A DNA stretch of 64,000 bases from Cymodocea nodosa (Eukaryota > Streptophyta > Magnoliopsida > Alismatales > Cymodoceaceae). Made by a program: the position numbers and the translations under genes. Location of the stretch: contig CM072336.1 in the NCBI GenBank assembly GCA_036874045.1, forward strand, positions 26,115,501-26,179,500. Direction: 5' to 3'. Shown here in pieces: positions 13,000 to 25,980 of this stretch. Position 1 is the stretch's first letter; each line of letters opens with the position of its first letter. Below the pieces are notes generated by a model. That model had not been told where the DNA came from. It did no database searches and saw only the letters and a program-made list of their open reading frames with translations.

Positions 13000-15900
13000 T
13001 CATGCAGCAACTGCAACACTTTGGGGTTTATCTATTCCCTGAATATCTGTGATCCTTAACTTGGTCAATTCCTGAAAGGAACAAGTACAAACTCAATTAA
13101 ACATAGATATTGTTGGAAAGTAGTTAAACATAGATAATAGTGGAAAATCTACATGGTTCTGTGCAAGTAATTCACCTGGCGGTGGCCCTTTGTTCTACGG
13201 TAATTTTTTCTCCTCTTTTTCTTGAATATGATTACTTTTGCATCCAATGCCTGGCAAGGAATTCACAAATTATATTATCGATTGCAAATACCAAACAAGA
13301 ACACTGTCCAAAATTCATGTTACTTTCTATAGCTAAAAGCATCACATGTTCAACAAGCTTTTTCATGAGTATTCATGAAGAACTTCTGTGGTTGAAAACA
13401 TGATTGTGTTTTTGGAAAAGCACCTGATATATCAAATAAATAGAGGTCCTTCTGTTTATACTAATAATTGCATACATGAAAAGAACAAACAATTGAAGGT
13501 AACTTACATGTTCTTCAACAACTGCATGAACGGCTGCATCAGGCAATATTGGTCTGCCAATCATTGTTTGGGATTTTGAGCCAAGCATTAGGACCTTCTT
13601 CAGTATCAACTGCGGATGAACTATTGTATTGAGCAAAAAATCAAACATGTGATCCCGCTCACATTTTATAACTTGTCACAATTCAACATCAAAATTTCAT
13701 AAACTTAATATTGTTGTGGACGCTAAACATCAGCATGCTGCTAAATCAATTGAAAAAGCAACATGTGCCACCAATCACTTTTAAAATAGAGGACCAAAGA
13801 AGAATGTAATTAAAAAATAGGAAATACTGAAGCAAATTAATTTAACAAATAAAAGAGAATTCTAAACTCAATCATTCAATAGATAAATACAAAGAACATG
13901 CCGGAAGAATCAAAATATAAATTTAGACTATTTGTGCTCTCACACGGTCCTATTTTTTCTGCAGGAAAAGAGTAATAAGATGATTGATAGACCAGATATC
14001 TATAACTAAATCATAATATCTAATCCTAAAACAACACTAACATGAGGGTATCTTTTCTAGACGCCTCAAGTTCGAATACGTATATACAAGCTCAGTAATC
14101 AAGAAAAAAGGTGATCTCAAGGCGACATCCTTGAAGCTGCCTCAAGCGAGAAAAAGGCAAGGCCATGGCTTAAATGAATTAAGGTGATAAATTATAAAAA
14201 AAAGCATACTGATAATAATGATCAATTAATTCAACTAGATAATAATGTAATCAAATAATATAAAAACTATAATGCAAAAAAATACAATATTAATATCAAC
14301 ATCATATATATGCCTTCTAAATTCTACTCATATAATAAAAAATAAATATTTAAAAATTTCTAACAAATAAAAAGGATTTTATTGGTATATATAGTCTCTT
14401 TTACTGCTTTACATGTGGGTGGATAAAAAATATGATAAAAATGGGTAAATTTCTATGTATTCGGGAAAAGAAAACATAAATTTTGTATTCATAGAAAAAT
14501 GGAAAAAACAACAAAGATGAAGACAAAAGGGAAAAGAAGAGGAAGTCAAGAACTAAGCACATAAAGAGATGAAGAAGAGAGAAGAGAAATAGAGGAGAAA
14601 AATAAAAGGAGGAAGAAAGAGATGTTAAAGAACTATAATAGAAAATAAGAGTACAAGACAAGAGAGAAAAATAAAAAACTAAAAGATAGAAAGAGTCACC
14701 GTTAAAAGTATCAAATATAAACAAGGTGATTAAGGCCATGAAACAATCAAATGCATTAAGGTGACCTAAAGCTATTGGTTGATTGAATCCAACACTTGGA
14801 GACTTGTCAAGATGACTCCCTCTTTCCTGGCCTTGTCCAATAGCCTAAGTCAACTCACCTAGACAGCCATGAAAATGATTTTGAACCTAAAATTTTTTGT
14901 AAATTTCAAAGAAAATCAAAGTTCTTGTACTACAAGTGAGAGTAGAAGAGCCACTAGAAACACAAGTATAATCATGCAACACTTTGTGGTACAAACATAT
15001 AAACTGCAACTAGCATGTGGCACATAACAGCAAATCTTAACACATGACTCATGAACAATTCTCAAAGACGAGTCAGTGCTCAACCATTTCAATATGTGAA
15101 CCACAAACAAGAAATGCCCAACAATTTGAACAGATGAGCCATGTATAACTGTTCAACATGAGGAATAGTCTTGTATGGTATGGTCCATTGGAACCAAGCA
15201 TGGGAAATGATATTCTATGCAAGTTTCCTAGGAACTCTAAGCACCATAAGAAGTGATATTCCTTGAAACCAAATTTAGCTAAAGCTAGGTTATTCAGGTC
15301 TGGGCAGAAATCATTGCACAGTGCAGACTGGCATAAAGATGAAGATAATATGAATTGGTTGTAGATGGACTGAAATCCGCCGTGAGTCAATAACTATTAA
15401 GTACCTGGCCAAGAAACCTGATACATGTAGGATCATTTCCTATAAATTTTATCAACAAATTCAAATGAAGAAAACTACACAATGGTTTCTACAACAACAC
15501 AATATAAATGTTTACAAGCAACACAATGTGTTTGGACTATATTTCCTTCTTAGTATGAGTTCCCTCTCTACCTTCCTATCTTCTAGGGTTTCCTATTGCA
15601 ATCCTCGATCTTCACAATGGGTGCATTGTAATTGTACTTGTAAGTGATTAGCTAAAGGACTTTTTATTCATAATGGTGACAGGAAAATCTTTCTCATTTA
15701 CTTTTGATGATGCAAAAATTAATGATAAATATAGACTTGCTTGTATGAATTAAGAATATTGTGAGATACACAATACATGACAAGAAAAAAGGTCAAGCAT
15801 TGAAATCAAGAAAGATCAAGTAGAAGCAAATCGATGAAGAACAAAGAGAACTGAACAAAGAAGAAGAGACCCCAAAGTTGCATGTCATGAATCATCCTTG

Positions 15901-17905
15901 TAATATAATCAGTGTAATTTTTTTGTTAAGTCATAAAGCTCCAATGCATATCCCTGAGAAGTAAGATTCACTAAAATGCATAGACCATATGCATGCATTT
16001 AGAAATTTTCTGGAAGTATAACATAAAGCTTAGCACACTTTTTGCCACAAAAATGACATACCCTTTTTTGGTATCTACATAGAATTTAGTGGATGAAGGG
16101 TGTAACTCTTCTCTAGAACAAATATGGTATACAATTTTTAGTATCAGTATACTGATCCAAGAGTACAACTCCTCTCTAGAACAAAAATGGCATATTGATG
16201 TGATCAATCGATGTACCAAGTCATGTGGTAATAGCATAGTAATTTACCTCATGGTATATTAGTCCATTTGACCATTAAAGCCAACAACATGCCAATTCCG
16301 TAGCCATTGCAAAAAATTTGTAGTCATTACACATGCAATTCTAGGCCATTAGTGTCTATAAATACACTTTATGGCCACAAATTTCAACAACAAGCCCTCT
16401 TATTTACCGTTGAGCATCACCCTCATCTACAAGAGTAAAATTTTCACTTCCTCGTACTCACTCATGGCATTCATTGCATCACTTTAAAAAGTCATTGAAG
16501 ATTCATTTGCACCTACTCAAGGAGAGAGCCACAAAAGGGGGTATAGAGCTTCAAAGTTTAATTAAGAAACTTAGCTCATTGGGTTGTAGGGAGGTTTCCT
16601 TGAGTTGTGAGAAGGTAAGGTTTGACAAATTTGCCAAAGAAGTTGCGATAGTAAGGTATTGGCTTGTAACAACACTGAATTAGTGTAATTTCAAACAAAA
16701 AGGCAGAAAAGTGAATGTAACCTAGGTTGTGAGTGATAGCTACTAATTTGATTGGATGGACGTCAAGCCAACTTGAGCTCAATCAACTTCAATTAGCAGG
16801 GTTCTAGTTGATAAAGGAGCCAAGAAAATATAAAAGCCCCTCCTTTTAGTGTCAGCATGCAACAACTTCCCTACTTTGATAACTGCTTCTCAACTTTGCT
16901 TCAGATTAAAGCACGTATCATATGACAATGAATTCCATCATGTTATCTCAAATAGATAGTGCTTGTTGCAATAATCTATTTTTCTTCACCTATTTCATCT
17001 GCTAATGTTGTACTGCAAAGGGTACGCAAAGTTCATAAGTCATGTATTACATTTTCACCGTCAATTATTTGGTAACCAGGTTTCAGTCATCATACCCACA
17101 CGAAGCACCTCACTCCTTATTTACCTACCCTATATGGGATAACACAACCCAAGAGATCCACAAGAAATATAATAACAAAACTACTAAAAGAGAGTATCAA
17201 GCAAAGTGTTTGTGAAATTGTGAGAAACAAGTAAAAACCAACTGACCGAATTAAAACTAGATAGACGGCATATTAAAGGAATCCCAACCTTGTCGTTAAC
17301 CTCGCAATACTTCAACCTTTCCGTGAAAATGGAGTCACCATTACTGACCTTAAACTGATGCGAACCGATCTAAATCCACGAATACTCATTAGCTAGAAGG
17401 CATACAAGCCACAGGAAAGAAAATGAAGAACATGACGACGACAACGACAAACCTGAACAACGGCGAAAACAGGCTCGTACGGTTTGAAAGGAGTCTCCCC
17501 CTCCTCCAGCGGGCCGACCACCTTATATCCGATCTCCGCTGCCTCCTCCACCTTCTCTGCCTCCGTCTTCCCACTTTTGCCCAGCCGCCTCAAGGATCCG
17601 CTACTACTCTCCGCTTCCCCCATCTCGTGGCCCTCATCATCAGCATCGTCCTCCGATCCTTCCGATTCTGCGTCTGATTCTTCATCCACACGGCGTCCAC
17701 TGGAACAAAACCTTCGGAGGTCGGTGAATTTTAAGTCGAGTCGAGAGGCAGCGAGAGGGATGGGAGAGGGGATCTGGACGCCTCGTGGTGACATTGCAGC
17801 GGAGGTTCGGAGGGCAACAGGAGAGAGGAGTGCAGTGGACCGAAATTGGCGGCAGAGGAGCGTGACGAGTAACCGCCGCCTCACTGCCACCGCCGCCGAC
17901 GCCAT
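13000..17905 (-). CDS. RPL21M: mitochondrial large-subunit ribosomal protein L21, nuclear gene
   Basis: Five exons (17905-17453, 17369-17289, 13609-13508, 13250-13176, 13071-13000) join in frame to about 260 aa with GT-AG introns. The ATG at 17905 is chosen because the upstream codons of the frame contain no other ATG. The first ~60 residues are rich in Ala, Arg and Ser, as in a mitochondrial presequence, followed by an acidic linker. The bL21 domain begins near FKPYEPVFAVVQ and IGSHQFKVSNGD, continues through VLMLGSKSQTMIGRP and the basic block KKKRRKNYRRTKGHRQ, and ends with ELTKLRITDIQGID. The protein is a structural part of the mitoribosome and resembles Arabidopsis NFD1, needed for karyogamy. 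Intron 2 is about 3.9 kb including its 0.9-kb-scale repeats and has accepted mobile DNA. The coding frame is intact. Confidence 0.92.
14040..14880. repeat. possible MITE-like or composite repeat in L21 intron 2
   Basis: Two GC-richer blocks at about 14,050-14,175 and 14,755-14,875 bracket a purine-rich, low-complexity centre (14,480-14,700). Both contain GCCTCAAG/AAGGCAAGGCC-like words reminiscent of non-autonomous DNA transposon ends. I could not define clean terminal inverted repeats or a target duplication. Confidence 0.25.
15690..16900 (+). mobile_element. Copia-type LTR or solo LTR remnant
   Basis: The stretch starts with TTTTGATGATGCAAAAATT, like the TGTTGATGATG start of SIRE/Maximus-type Copia LTRs. 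It has a TATA-like TCTATAAATACACTTT at about 16,356, and the part near 16,680-16,760 resembles the R/U5 half of such LTRs. A partly repeated motif (CTCTCTAGAACAAA) occurs at about 16,110 and 16,172. No internal coding region accompanies it, so a decayed solo LTR inside the L21 intron is most likely. Ends are not exact. Confidence 0.4.
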
Positions 17906-18065
17906 CGTAGTGGTGATCTTCTGCAAGGTAGGCTGGCGGGGGGGGGAGGGGGGTTATGGGCGTGAGGGTTTAGGGGTACGGGCGGGAAAACAAAGGGCCG
18001 GACCGGACACGCGTAGCCCTCATCGGGAGCGTCCGTTTCAGGTGTTACAGTTTTTTTTTTTCTAA

Positions 18066-19318
18066 GATAAACTGAAATTTCATTAATTACCAAACAAAGC
18101 CATTAAAGTAAAAATTTGTCAATTAGTTCTCAAAGATTAACTATATTATCTACTGCTAGTTAAAAAATAAAATTTTGTGGTAAAGAAAAATTCAAGAAAT
18201 AATAAATCCAAAAGATGAATATGTTGTCGAGGAGATGGTCACCCTCTTTCAAATGCACCTTGCCATATGTGGAAAGGTGATGTTGTCATCCTCAATGTTT
18301 TAAAAAAATGGTGGTCTCTATTGCTTTTATTTAATATTTTATCATATCATAAAAATGTTATAATGTTTGTATTTTTTATTACTGAAATAAAAAAATTCAA
18401 TCATAAATGTGAATGTAAAGGCTTAAACTTACTTCATGAAAATTCTTTACTACCAAGTACACTTTTAGGTGTAAAATTATGATCTCTATTGTTAGATCAA
18501 TGGTTTGTTATTTCAATTAATCAAAGTAGTACCAAATATTTACAAGACCAAACTATTCACAATTCTTGTAGTTGTTGTATGTGGAAGAGAAGGGCGTATA
18601 AGTAGGACCGTTAAATAAGATAGATTCAAATATTAAAGTGTTTTTTCATGAGAATGATAAATAGCTGACTTCTTGATGATACCTGACTGTGCTGTCCACT
18701 ACCAAATACCAAAGGACTATTACATTCGTGATAGATCACAAGAAGAGCCCAAAGGAAAACAGCAAGGAACGTGCAGCAACGAAGATTCGGCAGGTTGGAT
18801 GATGATGTCAAGCCACAGAAGTGATATCATGGGACCGACGTTTTCCTCGTCCTCCGGCAGATCGGGGGATCAACAGTTACAGTTGAAAGGGAAGTCTGGA
18901 AAGTAAAAGCATGGCAACATACATACACACTGGCTGATATGGCAACCCAGGAACCACAGAGATGGGGTCCTGAAGCACATTGGTTGATGTATTTTGGTTC
19001 TCGGATACTATTGCTCAATTTCCAGAGATCACATTCCAGCTAACAAAGTATAAGGAAGAACAAAATCAACGAGACAACGGTGGTATTCAACAAATCATGG
19101 TGTCTATGCCAGATGGCCGTTTCGGTTCTTTTGAATTTGAAGCGCATCAGTAGTAGATGTACATCAATAATAACTGATTTAGCAAAGGAGAGGCACAAGA
19201 GCTGGAAAAGACCACACCAATCTAAACCAACTTTTTCTTGCCACTCTTTCACAAGTGAAGAGTTAATCTGTAAATGGCAAGAAAGAGCCGAGGCCAGGCT
19301 TTATTTTGAAAAGTGTTT
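18066..19318. other. spacer between the L21 start and the mannanase 3' end
   Basis: No gene is recognised. The region above 17,905 holds the GC-rich L21 leader and promoter (to about 18,050, ending in a T run). The part below 19,319 should contain the mannanase 3' untranslated region on the minus strand. Short open frames at 18.6-19.3 kb show no family motif. Confidence 0.4.
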
Positions 19319-22300
19319 CTAGCAGAGGCCTATTCTTTTTGTGGATTTCTGGCCAAGGGCGGCTATCCGACATGATTGTTGTTTTATGACCGCGTACAAT
19401 GAGGGTCTCTGGCCTGGAACAAAGCCATAATCATCATTATACTGTTCCATGCCTTCAACCATCATCTGCCAAATGAAGGACCCTGCCCCTGATTTATTTC
19501 TCCTTGCAGACTCGTACAAAATGTCATACACAACACCATAGAAAGTATCCCTCTGAGAATGATCAAATCCTTTGTTCTTGTTCGAGAGGCCAAACTCAGT
19601 GAACAAGACAGGCTTCCCAAGTTCTCTGTCCCCATCATCGATGTGAGAATTTATCCAAGTTGAGACATACTTTACGTGATCATCAAAATCATATTCTTTG
19701 TGTAAGAACCTGAAAAATGCTTCAGTTTTTAACCCTTCATGATAGAAAAGTAACGGCGGACACAAGTAGAAATCAATGTGGAATTGCAATCTTTGTTCTG
19801 AATGTTGGAATGAGAATATTTACCACTGATCAGGATACACATGAACTGAGGTGAAGTCTAAGGTTGAAATTTTGGAATTGCGGATGAAATCGGAGCCAAA
19901 AGTACCACACCAATCTGCGGGATTAATGCTTAGTTTCTCTGGAGGACTAGTTGGACCATAAAACCCTTCAAATCCCACTGTCAAAAGGTGCTTCTTGTCA
20001 AGTGATTTTATGTATCCTGCCATTCCTTCAAGCCATTCCTGCAAAGTCCCATCAAGAGAAACATTATTATCATATTATCGGTAAATATTATCTGCTTGCA
20101 AGTAACATGTACCGTTCAAATCAATCCATACTACTTTACAACATAAGTTTGTGCAGTATCAGTACCAAAAGTTAAATGGTTATTGATATATGTATGCAGG
20201 CATCTAAAAAACCATTGAGAAATTCAAGATTAATGTCCGAACACATAAAATTAATTCAGATAAACTTTGAAGTATAATATGTCAATCGACACAAAAAATG
20301 GAAGAGGCAAGAAAATTATACTCTTGAGCCTGTCAACTAGTTCTAACAACTTTAGCTGTTTTTGAGGACTTATTTGGTATTACCGAGGCATTGATGCTGT
20401 CACATACCTCTAAAGTCAATGAGGATTCTTGGAGCAACTTTTCTTCTAACTTCTCATAGAAGAAAGAATTTCCATGAGCTAATAGATGCTCAGTGGACTC
20501 TACATGAACCACATTTGCTATATGGTGAATGTTGATCAACATTTCAGCAAAGTTTCTCATCCTATGCAATGTAGTTGAGGCAGCAACAATGTGCTGGTAC
20601 ATTTCAATGATTAACAAGATGTAAAAATATGCACAACTGAATCCTAAACCTTGTACTCTGGTTTCTAGCTCGCTACTCTAGCACTTAGTTCGTTATTCCC
20701 TGTTGATCAAATGGAAAGCTTCTTTGAGAGTATCACCAGTCGAAAATAACTGCAATAAACTTAGTTGGAGTGTGTAGCCAGTAGAAAATAACTGTGATAA
20801 AGCATACTTGGAGAGTGTCACCGGTTGGATCTGAAAGACAACGTGGTTCATTCATGAGCTCCCATGCAAAGATTGTTGGATCATCTCTGTATTCAATTCC
20901 AGTCAAATGGTTTTCTCTGGTAAGAAGGGTCTGCATGGAAAGAAGATCATGTATTGAGTAGCACGAGTATCAATTACCAACCATAAGATCTCTGCCTTGG
21001 GAGAAAAGAAAGTGAATAATATCATCTTACCAATTTTGGGGCAAAATATACCCCATATAAATACATGAGAAACTAATACTAAAAAAATGAGAAACAACTT
21101 TCTTTTCTTTTGAATCTATCTATGCACAGACCAATGTTTCAAATTTTAGTATCGTATCAATCATCGTTCTTTCAAAAAAAAAGAAAATATATTAAAAATT
21201 AGTCTTTTGAAAAAAGAAAACATATCAAAGATCGTATAGATGGAAACACAATATTTTTGTGAAAATGGCTAAAAAATTTTAGATTTCAACTTAAAAGAGA
21301 ATAAGATAAAATACCCATAATAAACATGTAAAATGCTTAATAAATTTACTAGGCAATTATCACACATAAAATATTAATTAGATAGAGGTATGGTAATTGC
21401 ATGTATGAGAAAAATTTTAAATTATATACAAATGGCTGAAAAAAACTCGTTACGACAAAAGATTTAAAATTTAGGTTATGTTTCAATATATATCAGATTA
21501 CATTTTAATAAAATTCATGTTACAATTGAATATAATCTAAGTTATGTTGTAATATATATCAAGTTATATTTCAATAAAATCTAAGTTACAATTCAATATA
21601 TATTAGGTCACATTTCCATAGAATTCAAATCATAGTTTATACATGGAATACAAAGTAATAAGATTATGCATGATATAAGAGAATTTCCATAATCTCTAGA
21701 ATTAGAAATTTTATAGATTATAAGATTTAGAGTAAATTATAAATTTTTTTATTCTTATAATGTAGTTAATATTTTTTTTTAAATCTTACATGAATTAATT
21801 AAAAAATAGAAAATAAAGTTTGCAAGAATAGAAGAGGAATGTTATTCATAGCTAAACATAATTTAAAAATAAAAATAAAAAATATCAAACTTTTTGTGAT
21901 TTTTTGAAATACTTCTCCATTTTTAAATATAATTTTTTCTTCTTCTTTTTTCAGGTGCTTCACCCATCTCCTCCCTTCCTCGATCTTCTTCTCCTCGATC
22001 TTCTTCTTTTTTCCTTCTTTCTTTTCTTTTTTTCAATCTCACGTGCACGGTCCTTCTTCCTCCTCGTTTCTCCTCTACATCGCCGTCATCGGGGCCGGCG
22101 CAGGACTGCAACAAGTTCCTCGGCAAGCCCGTCATGGTAGTCGGCAGCTTCATCATGGTCGTCTCCCTTGCCGGCTTCATCGTCACCAACAAAGGGCGAC
22201 GGGAATGTCGTGTCCAGAAGTTAAGGCAGTACTCCGGCGGAGAACAACTTTCCCCTTCGCCGGATAGTCCGATCCTTTACACTGATCGATCGATCCAACC

Positions 22301-23400
22301 CTCCGCCATTCAAAAAATTCGCCGGATCGGTGATACAGACTAGACGCGATCCGTCGCCCTGGGTTGGTCGATCCTCGGCGATATCGCTTAGCTGCAAAAA
22401 CGATCCGGAGGAGAGGATCGGCGAACTCTCTCTCTTGTTCAAGTAGGATGACTAAAATCAGATCAGTAAACTTCTTTGCATGTTTTTTGCCCTAGAAATA
22501 GTTTGCCGTTCCCTTCTTGTTTATCTTACTTGTCTACACGCATTCTTTTACCAAGTTTACAAACCGAACTCAACCAAGGAAAAACATGTATGAGTGCTAG
22601 AAGAGAGATGATACCTTAAGGTAAGCCTTGAAATAACTGCGAATGGATGAATCAAAGAAGAAAGAATCATTTGATGAACTCATGCCAATGCCATCTTCCC
22701 ATGCCCATTTGACATATTGTGTCTTCCCTCCGAACGCTGGCAGATTGTTTGCCAAGCTAAGAATCAACCTGATGCCATTTTTCCGTGCTTCAGCAATGAC
22801 CCGATCCAAACCCTGTATCTCCAAATGGGCCAAAAAACTTAGAAAAAAGGCAGAGGAGGAAGAAATGCAACCCACAAACTGAAAACTGTTAAACACAAAA
22901 GAAGTAGCGGTATGTAACCCAAGTTTCTTTCTGTAACAATCATATCAGCAGTGTGAGAATTTTGGCAGGAAGCAACATAAGCTTCTGAAAGAGAGATGAA
23001 GCAAAGGAGCAACACTTGAAAACCCCAGACAAAGTACCTTAAATACACGTTCATCAAAACGACCAAGAGAGACCTGCAAGGCATTGTAAGCCCCATCATT
23101 GAAAGCCCAGGTTCTGCACACGGTGAGCCCCATCTTCTTCCCCATCCTAAACATCTTCTCAACTCTATGCCTGCTGTGCTCCTCCACGGCCTGATCCATC
23201 AGCCAGTAAGAGTTCCACCCATTCACATACAGTGGTCTCCCATCCACAACGAAGTTGATGCCGTTTCTCTCAACGAAACCCAACTTGTTGGTCTCCGAAT
23301 GGTGGGAACCCAAGTCCCCAAACGACATGTAGATGAAGGCAATGCAAGATGCAAATCCAAGGATTGGGAACATCAGCCCATTGCCAGCCAGCGCCACCAT
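19319..23400 (-). CDS. endo-1,4-beta-mannanase (GH5 subfamily 7)
   Basis: Five exons (23400-23038, 22812-22615, 20930-20808, 20038-19824, 19709-19319) join in frame to about 429 aa, the normal length for plant endo-beta-mannanases. The enzyme cleaves the mannan backbone in cell walls. An N-terminal hydrophobic stretch ([18 protein letters not shown]) is a signal peptide or anchor. The catalytic core includes [37 protein letters not shown], the acid/base Glu in [11 protein letters not shown], the VGFEGFYGP block, the His-Tyr context SVHVYPDQW, and the nucleophile Glu in LFTEFGLS. The Trp at the exon 4/5 junction is split between exons (TG and G). The last exon ends after [23 protein letters not shown], as in the family. 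Introns are GT-AG. The 1.7-kb intron 2 holds a tetraspanin-like fragment, and intron 3 begins with copies of the exon 3 end. Confidence 0.93.
20333..20617 (-). other. unassigned open frame inside mannanase intron 3
   Basis: A 94-codon frame ([23 protein letters not shown], then a Leu/Glu-rich part) lies wholly within the intron on the same strand. I recognise no family. It may be a captured gene fragment or chance. Confidence 0.2.
20711..20830 (-). repeat. triplicated exon 3 end and splice donor in the mannanase gene
   Basis: On the minus strand a unit of about 45-50 bases, beginning GGTGACACTCTCCAA and ending in TTATTTTC(T/G)ACT, occurs about three times. The first copy spans the true exon 3 end and donor. 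The second and third are diverged copies inside the intron. Confidence 0.6.
22069..22220 (+). pseudogene. tetraspanin-like gene fragment inside mannanase intron 2
   Basis: On the plus strand, opposite to the host gene, codons from 22104 read [26 protein letters not shown], then VTNKG. This matches the end of the first extracellular loop and transmembrane segment 2 of plant tetraspanins. It then jumps directly to the VTNKG motif that normally follows transmembrane segment 3, with the intervening segment missing. An upstream IAVIGAG block lies in another frame. The fragment is GC-rich against an AT-rich intron, so it looks like a captured and internally deleted gene piece. The element that carried it is not clear. 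Confidence 0.55.
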
Positions 23401-23440
23401 CCTCTCAAGCTTCAGCAGCGGCAGAAGAACCTGGAGCAAC

Positions 23441-25590
23441 TGCTGGATCCAAAATTATTACCCTAGAATTTATTTCTACGAGGGCACAGAAATATTCCTT
23501 GCTGGGATCGAAAGCAAACAAAGCGATGAAAGCAATAAAGTTCACCACAATAATAAAAAAAGGATCACAGATTAAAAAAAAAAAACAATAAACTTGAATC
23601 CACATACAAAGCTCAGCTGCTCAGGTCACTGTGAGAAACCAAAATCAAATGCTGGATCTGGAGAACTATGGAGCTCAAGCACAACAGAGGAAAATGAATG
23701 TGCTTGTCTCTTGAAGTGGGAAGTAACCTTCTTGGTCAGAATATATGGAATTCTTAAGAGACTTGTGAACGAAAAGAGGGTGTGAAGAGTAATACTTATC
23801 ATCGCTGAAGTCCAACAAAGTGGTTGAGAAATTACAAAAAAAAGAGAGAGAGAGACGCTGTGGTGCAATGTTGGTATCAGCGTTGACACACCATCTGACA
23901 AGGAAATATTGTATTTGTTGAAGGAGCTCAGAATATTCATGAATTTCTTCCACACTGTTCCTTTTTTTAAAAAAAATCAGCTATAAAAGATTGTCACCGA
24001 TCCTTAATGGAAACATGAAATTCCAGAATCTTACACAAAACTAATTAATTTCCGTCAACCCGTCGGCCATTGACTACCAGCACTATTCTGCAGATGTGGT
24101 GGTCCAAATGGTTAATTTATGAGACTGGAAAACCTGATAAAACCCAGAAACCATCCTGACATTGAACTCCACTCCTCCCTGATCTATCTCGTAACCAAAA
24201 AAATCTCCACTCCTTGATGAGAATGCATTTATTTGTGTACCATTCCGTACCAAATATTGTGTGGTGCTCGGTTGATTGTTGAATGCAGACATTCGCGTTT
24301 TATAGCATAGGAAAGGGAGTGTCACGTTGTTTATTGAACTGAACTTAGATTTGGAAGCATTTCTTTCTTTTTTACCAAACCTGAAAGGGAAAATCTTACC
24401 GGATTTGTGGTATGGTATCATCAATGCCATGACTTGTTTATCTCGCTAATAACCTTAAAAGAGCACGAAACCTTGATCTGGCAAAAATGTGATGATGTCC
24501 ATCTTTCAGTGCAAGGGACAGCTTGACATGTGAAAAATAAAGTGACGTACCAACCGTCCACATTAATGTTTTTTGTAATGTTTTTTTTCCGGCAACGACC
24601 GTTCACAATAATCTTTAGGCTTCCAAATTCCTTGAAAAAGAGAGACTGGATGCATCCTCTGTCCTCCGAGGACAAAAACTGATGTGGTGTGCCGCATTTA
24701 GTGTGACGTTATCTGTATCATTTTTGTCACATCTGTATACTGTTGGAAAATTATGATTTACGAACTGCCAACGTTTAATTTAAAGTTAATTGATCATAAG
24801 TTTTTTTTATCAAGTGTGTGTGTGTATGCATAGGTTCATTAAAAAAAAATTCTCTGATGAAATGCAGACATTAATTAAAATCAGTTAGTTATTCCAAAAT
24901 AGACGATTATGAATTCAAACATATGGAAAATACATTTACATGAACTTTATGTTTATGCATTGATAAATTTATTTTAAATGCTAAAAGTATGTAATTAGAC
25001 GATAATCATGTTTATGATAAAAATTATATTCATTACGTGAAAATAGCTCAGAAGATTATCATGTTATTGTGTTGTGTCAATTCGGATGGTTTGAAACCTG
25101 GCATTTGTAATTGACGCACCACACATACTCATGTATTAAGGGAGTTCCAATTAAGTTTACGATGTTTGACCGCTCATGTATAATTCCCGTGCAATAATTA
25201 CACCGATCAAAACCAACTGCCACTTGGGAGGTTTAAAATGTGAAATATTTTATTTTAAAATTAATTAATAATAAATAAAGAAAATTATTATATATTAGTT
25301 TAAATTTTATTTTAACATATTCTAACGTAGGACGTTCCACACAAACAAGCTCTCGATGAGAACTAATGGTAATAACTCACAGGTGACGATATTTATAATG
25401 TTGGTGTCTCCATACATTTAGGTGTAGATATCAATGATAATAAATGGTTGAGATTAATCATTTCCTTGTCATCAATTCATTCTCCTTTTATCATATTTCT
25501 TTAATCATTAATTGCCACTGTTAAAAGATAACTATGTAAACGACCTCGAGAATATCAAATCCGTGGAACCCATGCGACCCCCAAGGAGGA
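23441..25590. other. mannanase upstream region and AT-rich spacer
   Basis: Contains the leader and promoter of the minus-strand mannanase just above 23,400. A 115-codon minus-strand frame at 24,083-24,430 is open but not assignable to a family. Nothing else was recognised. Confidence 0.35.
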
Positions 25591-25599
25591 GGAGCCGAG

Positions 25600-25980
25600 G
25601 TTTCCGGCGAGAATTACAAATCATGAAACCTAATTATTGGGGTTACCTGGATGACGAAGCCGGATCGTCGTTGGTCGACCGGCCAAGATGACGTGTCAGC
25701 CCCCACCGATGCTCTGGAACTGTGGCCCTCCTTGCTTGATTGGTGGCGGTGGTTCACCGACGGTCGCTGCGTCCGCCTCTCCCGCTCCGCCGTCACTGTC
25801 GAGTCCACGCATTCGCATGGGTCCGTCCCTCCGCCGCTTCCCTTTTTTTTTTTTTTTTTTTTTTTTTCCCTCCCCCACCTAAATTTTTGTAATTTACTTC
25901 GTTATCTTTTTTTTCTTTTTTTTCGCTTCTATTGAAAATTTTGCAGCAATGAGTTTTTTTTTTTTTTTTTTTTTTGGAAA
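25600..25980. repeat. GC-rich fragment with two long T tracts
   Basis: A GC-rich 250-base block (25,600-25,842) is followed by T runs at 25,843-25,867 and 25,954-25,975. It could be a retrotransposed leader or gene fragment, but no protein family is recognisable in any frame. Confidence 0.35.

Noticed and set aside
14401-14739. A 112-codon minus-strand frame.
   Set aside because: Low-complexity Ser/Phe/Leu translation of a purine-rich intronic tract.
17484-18065. A 193-codon plus-strand frame.
   Set aside because: It is the antisense shadow of the GC-rich first exon of the L21 gene.
20333-20617. Possible separate gene inside mannanase intron 3.
   Set aside because: Kept only as an unassigned frame; no motif, no splice or start context that would support a gene.
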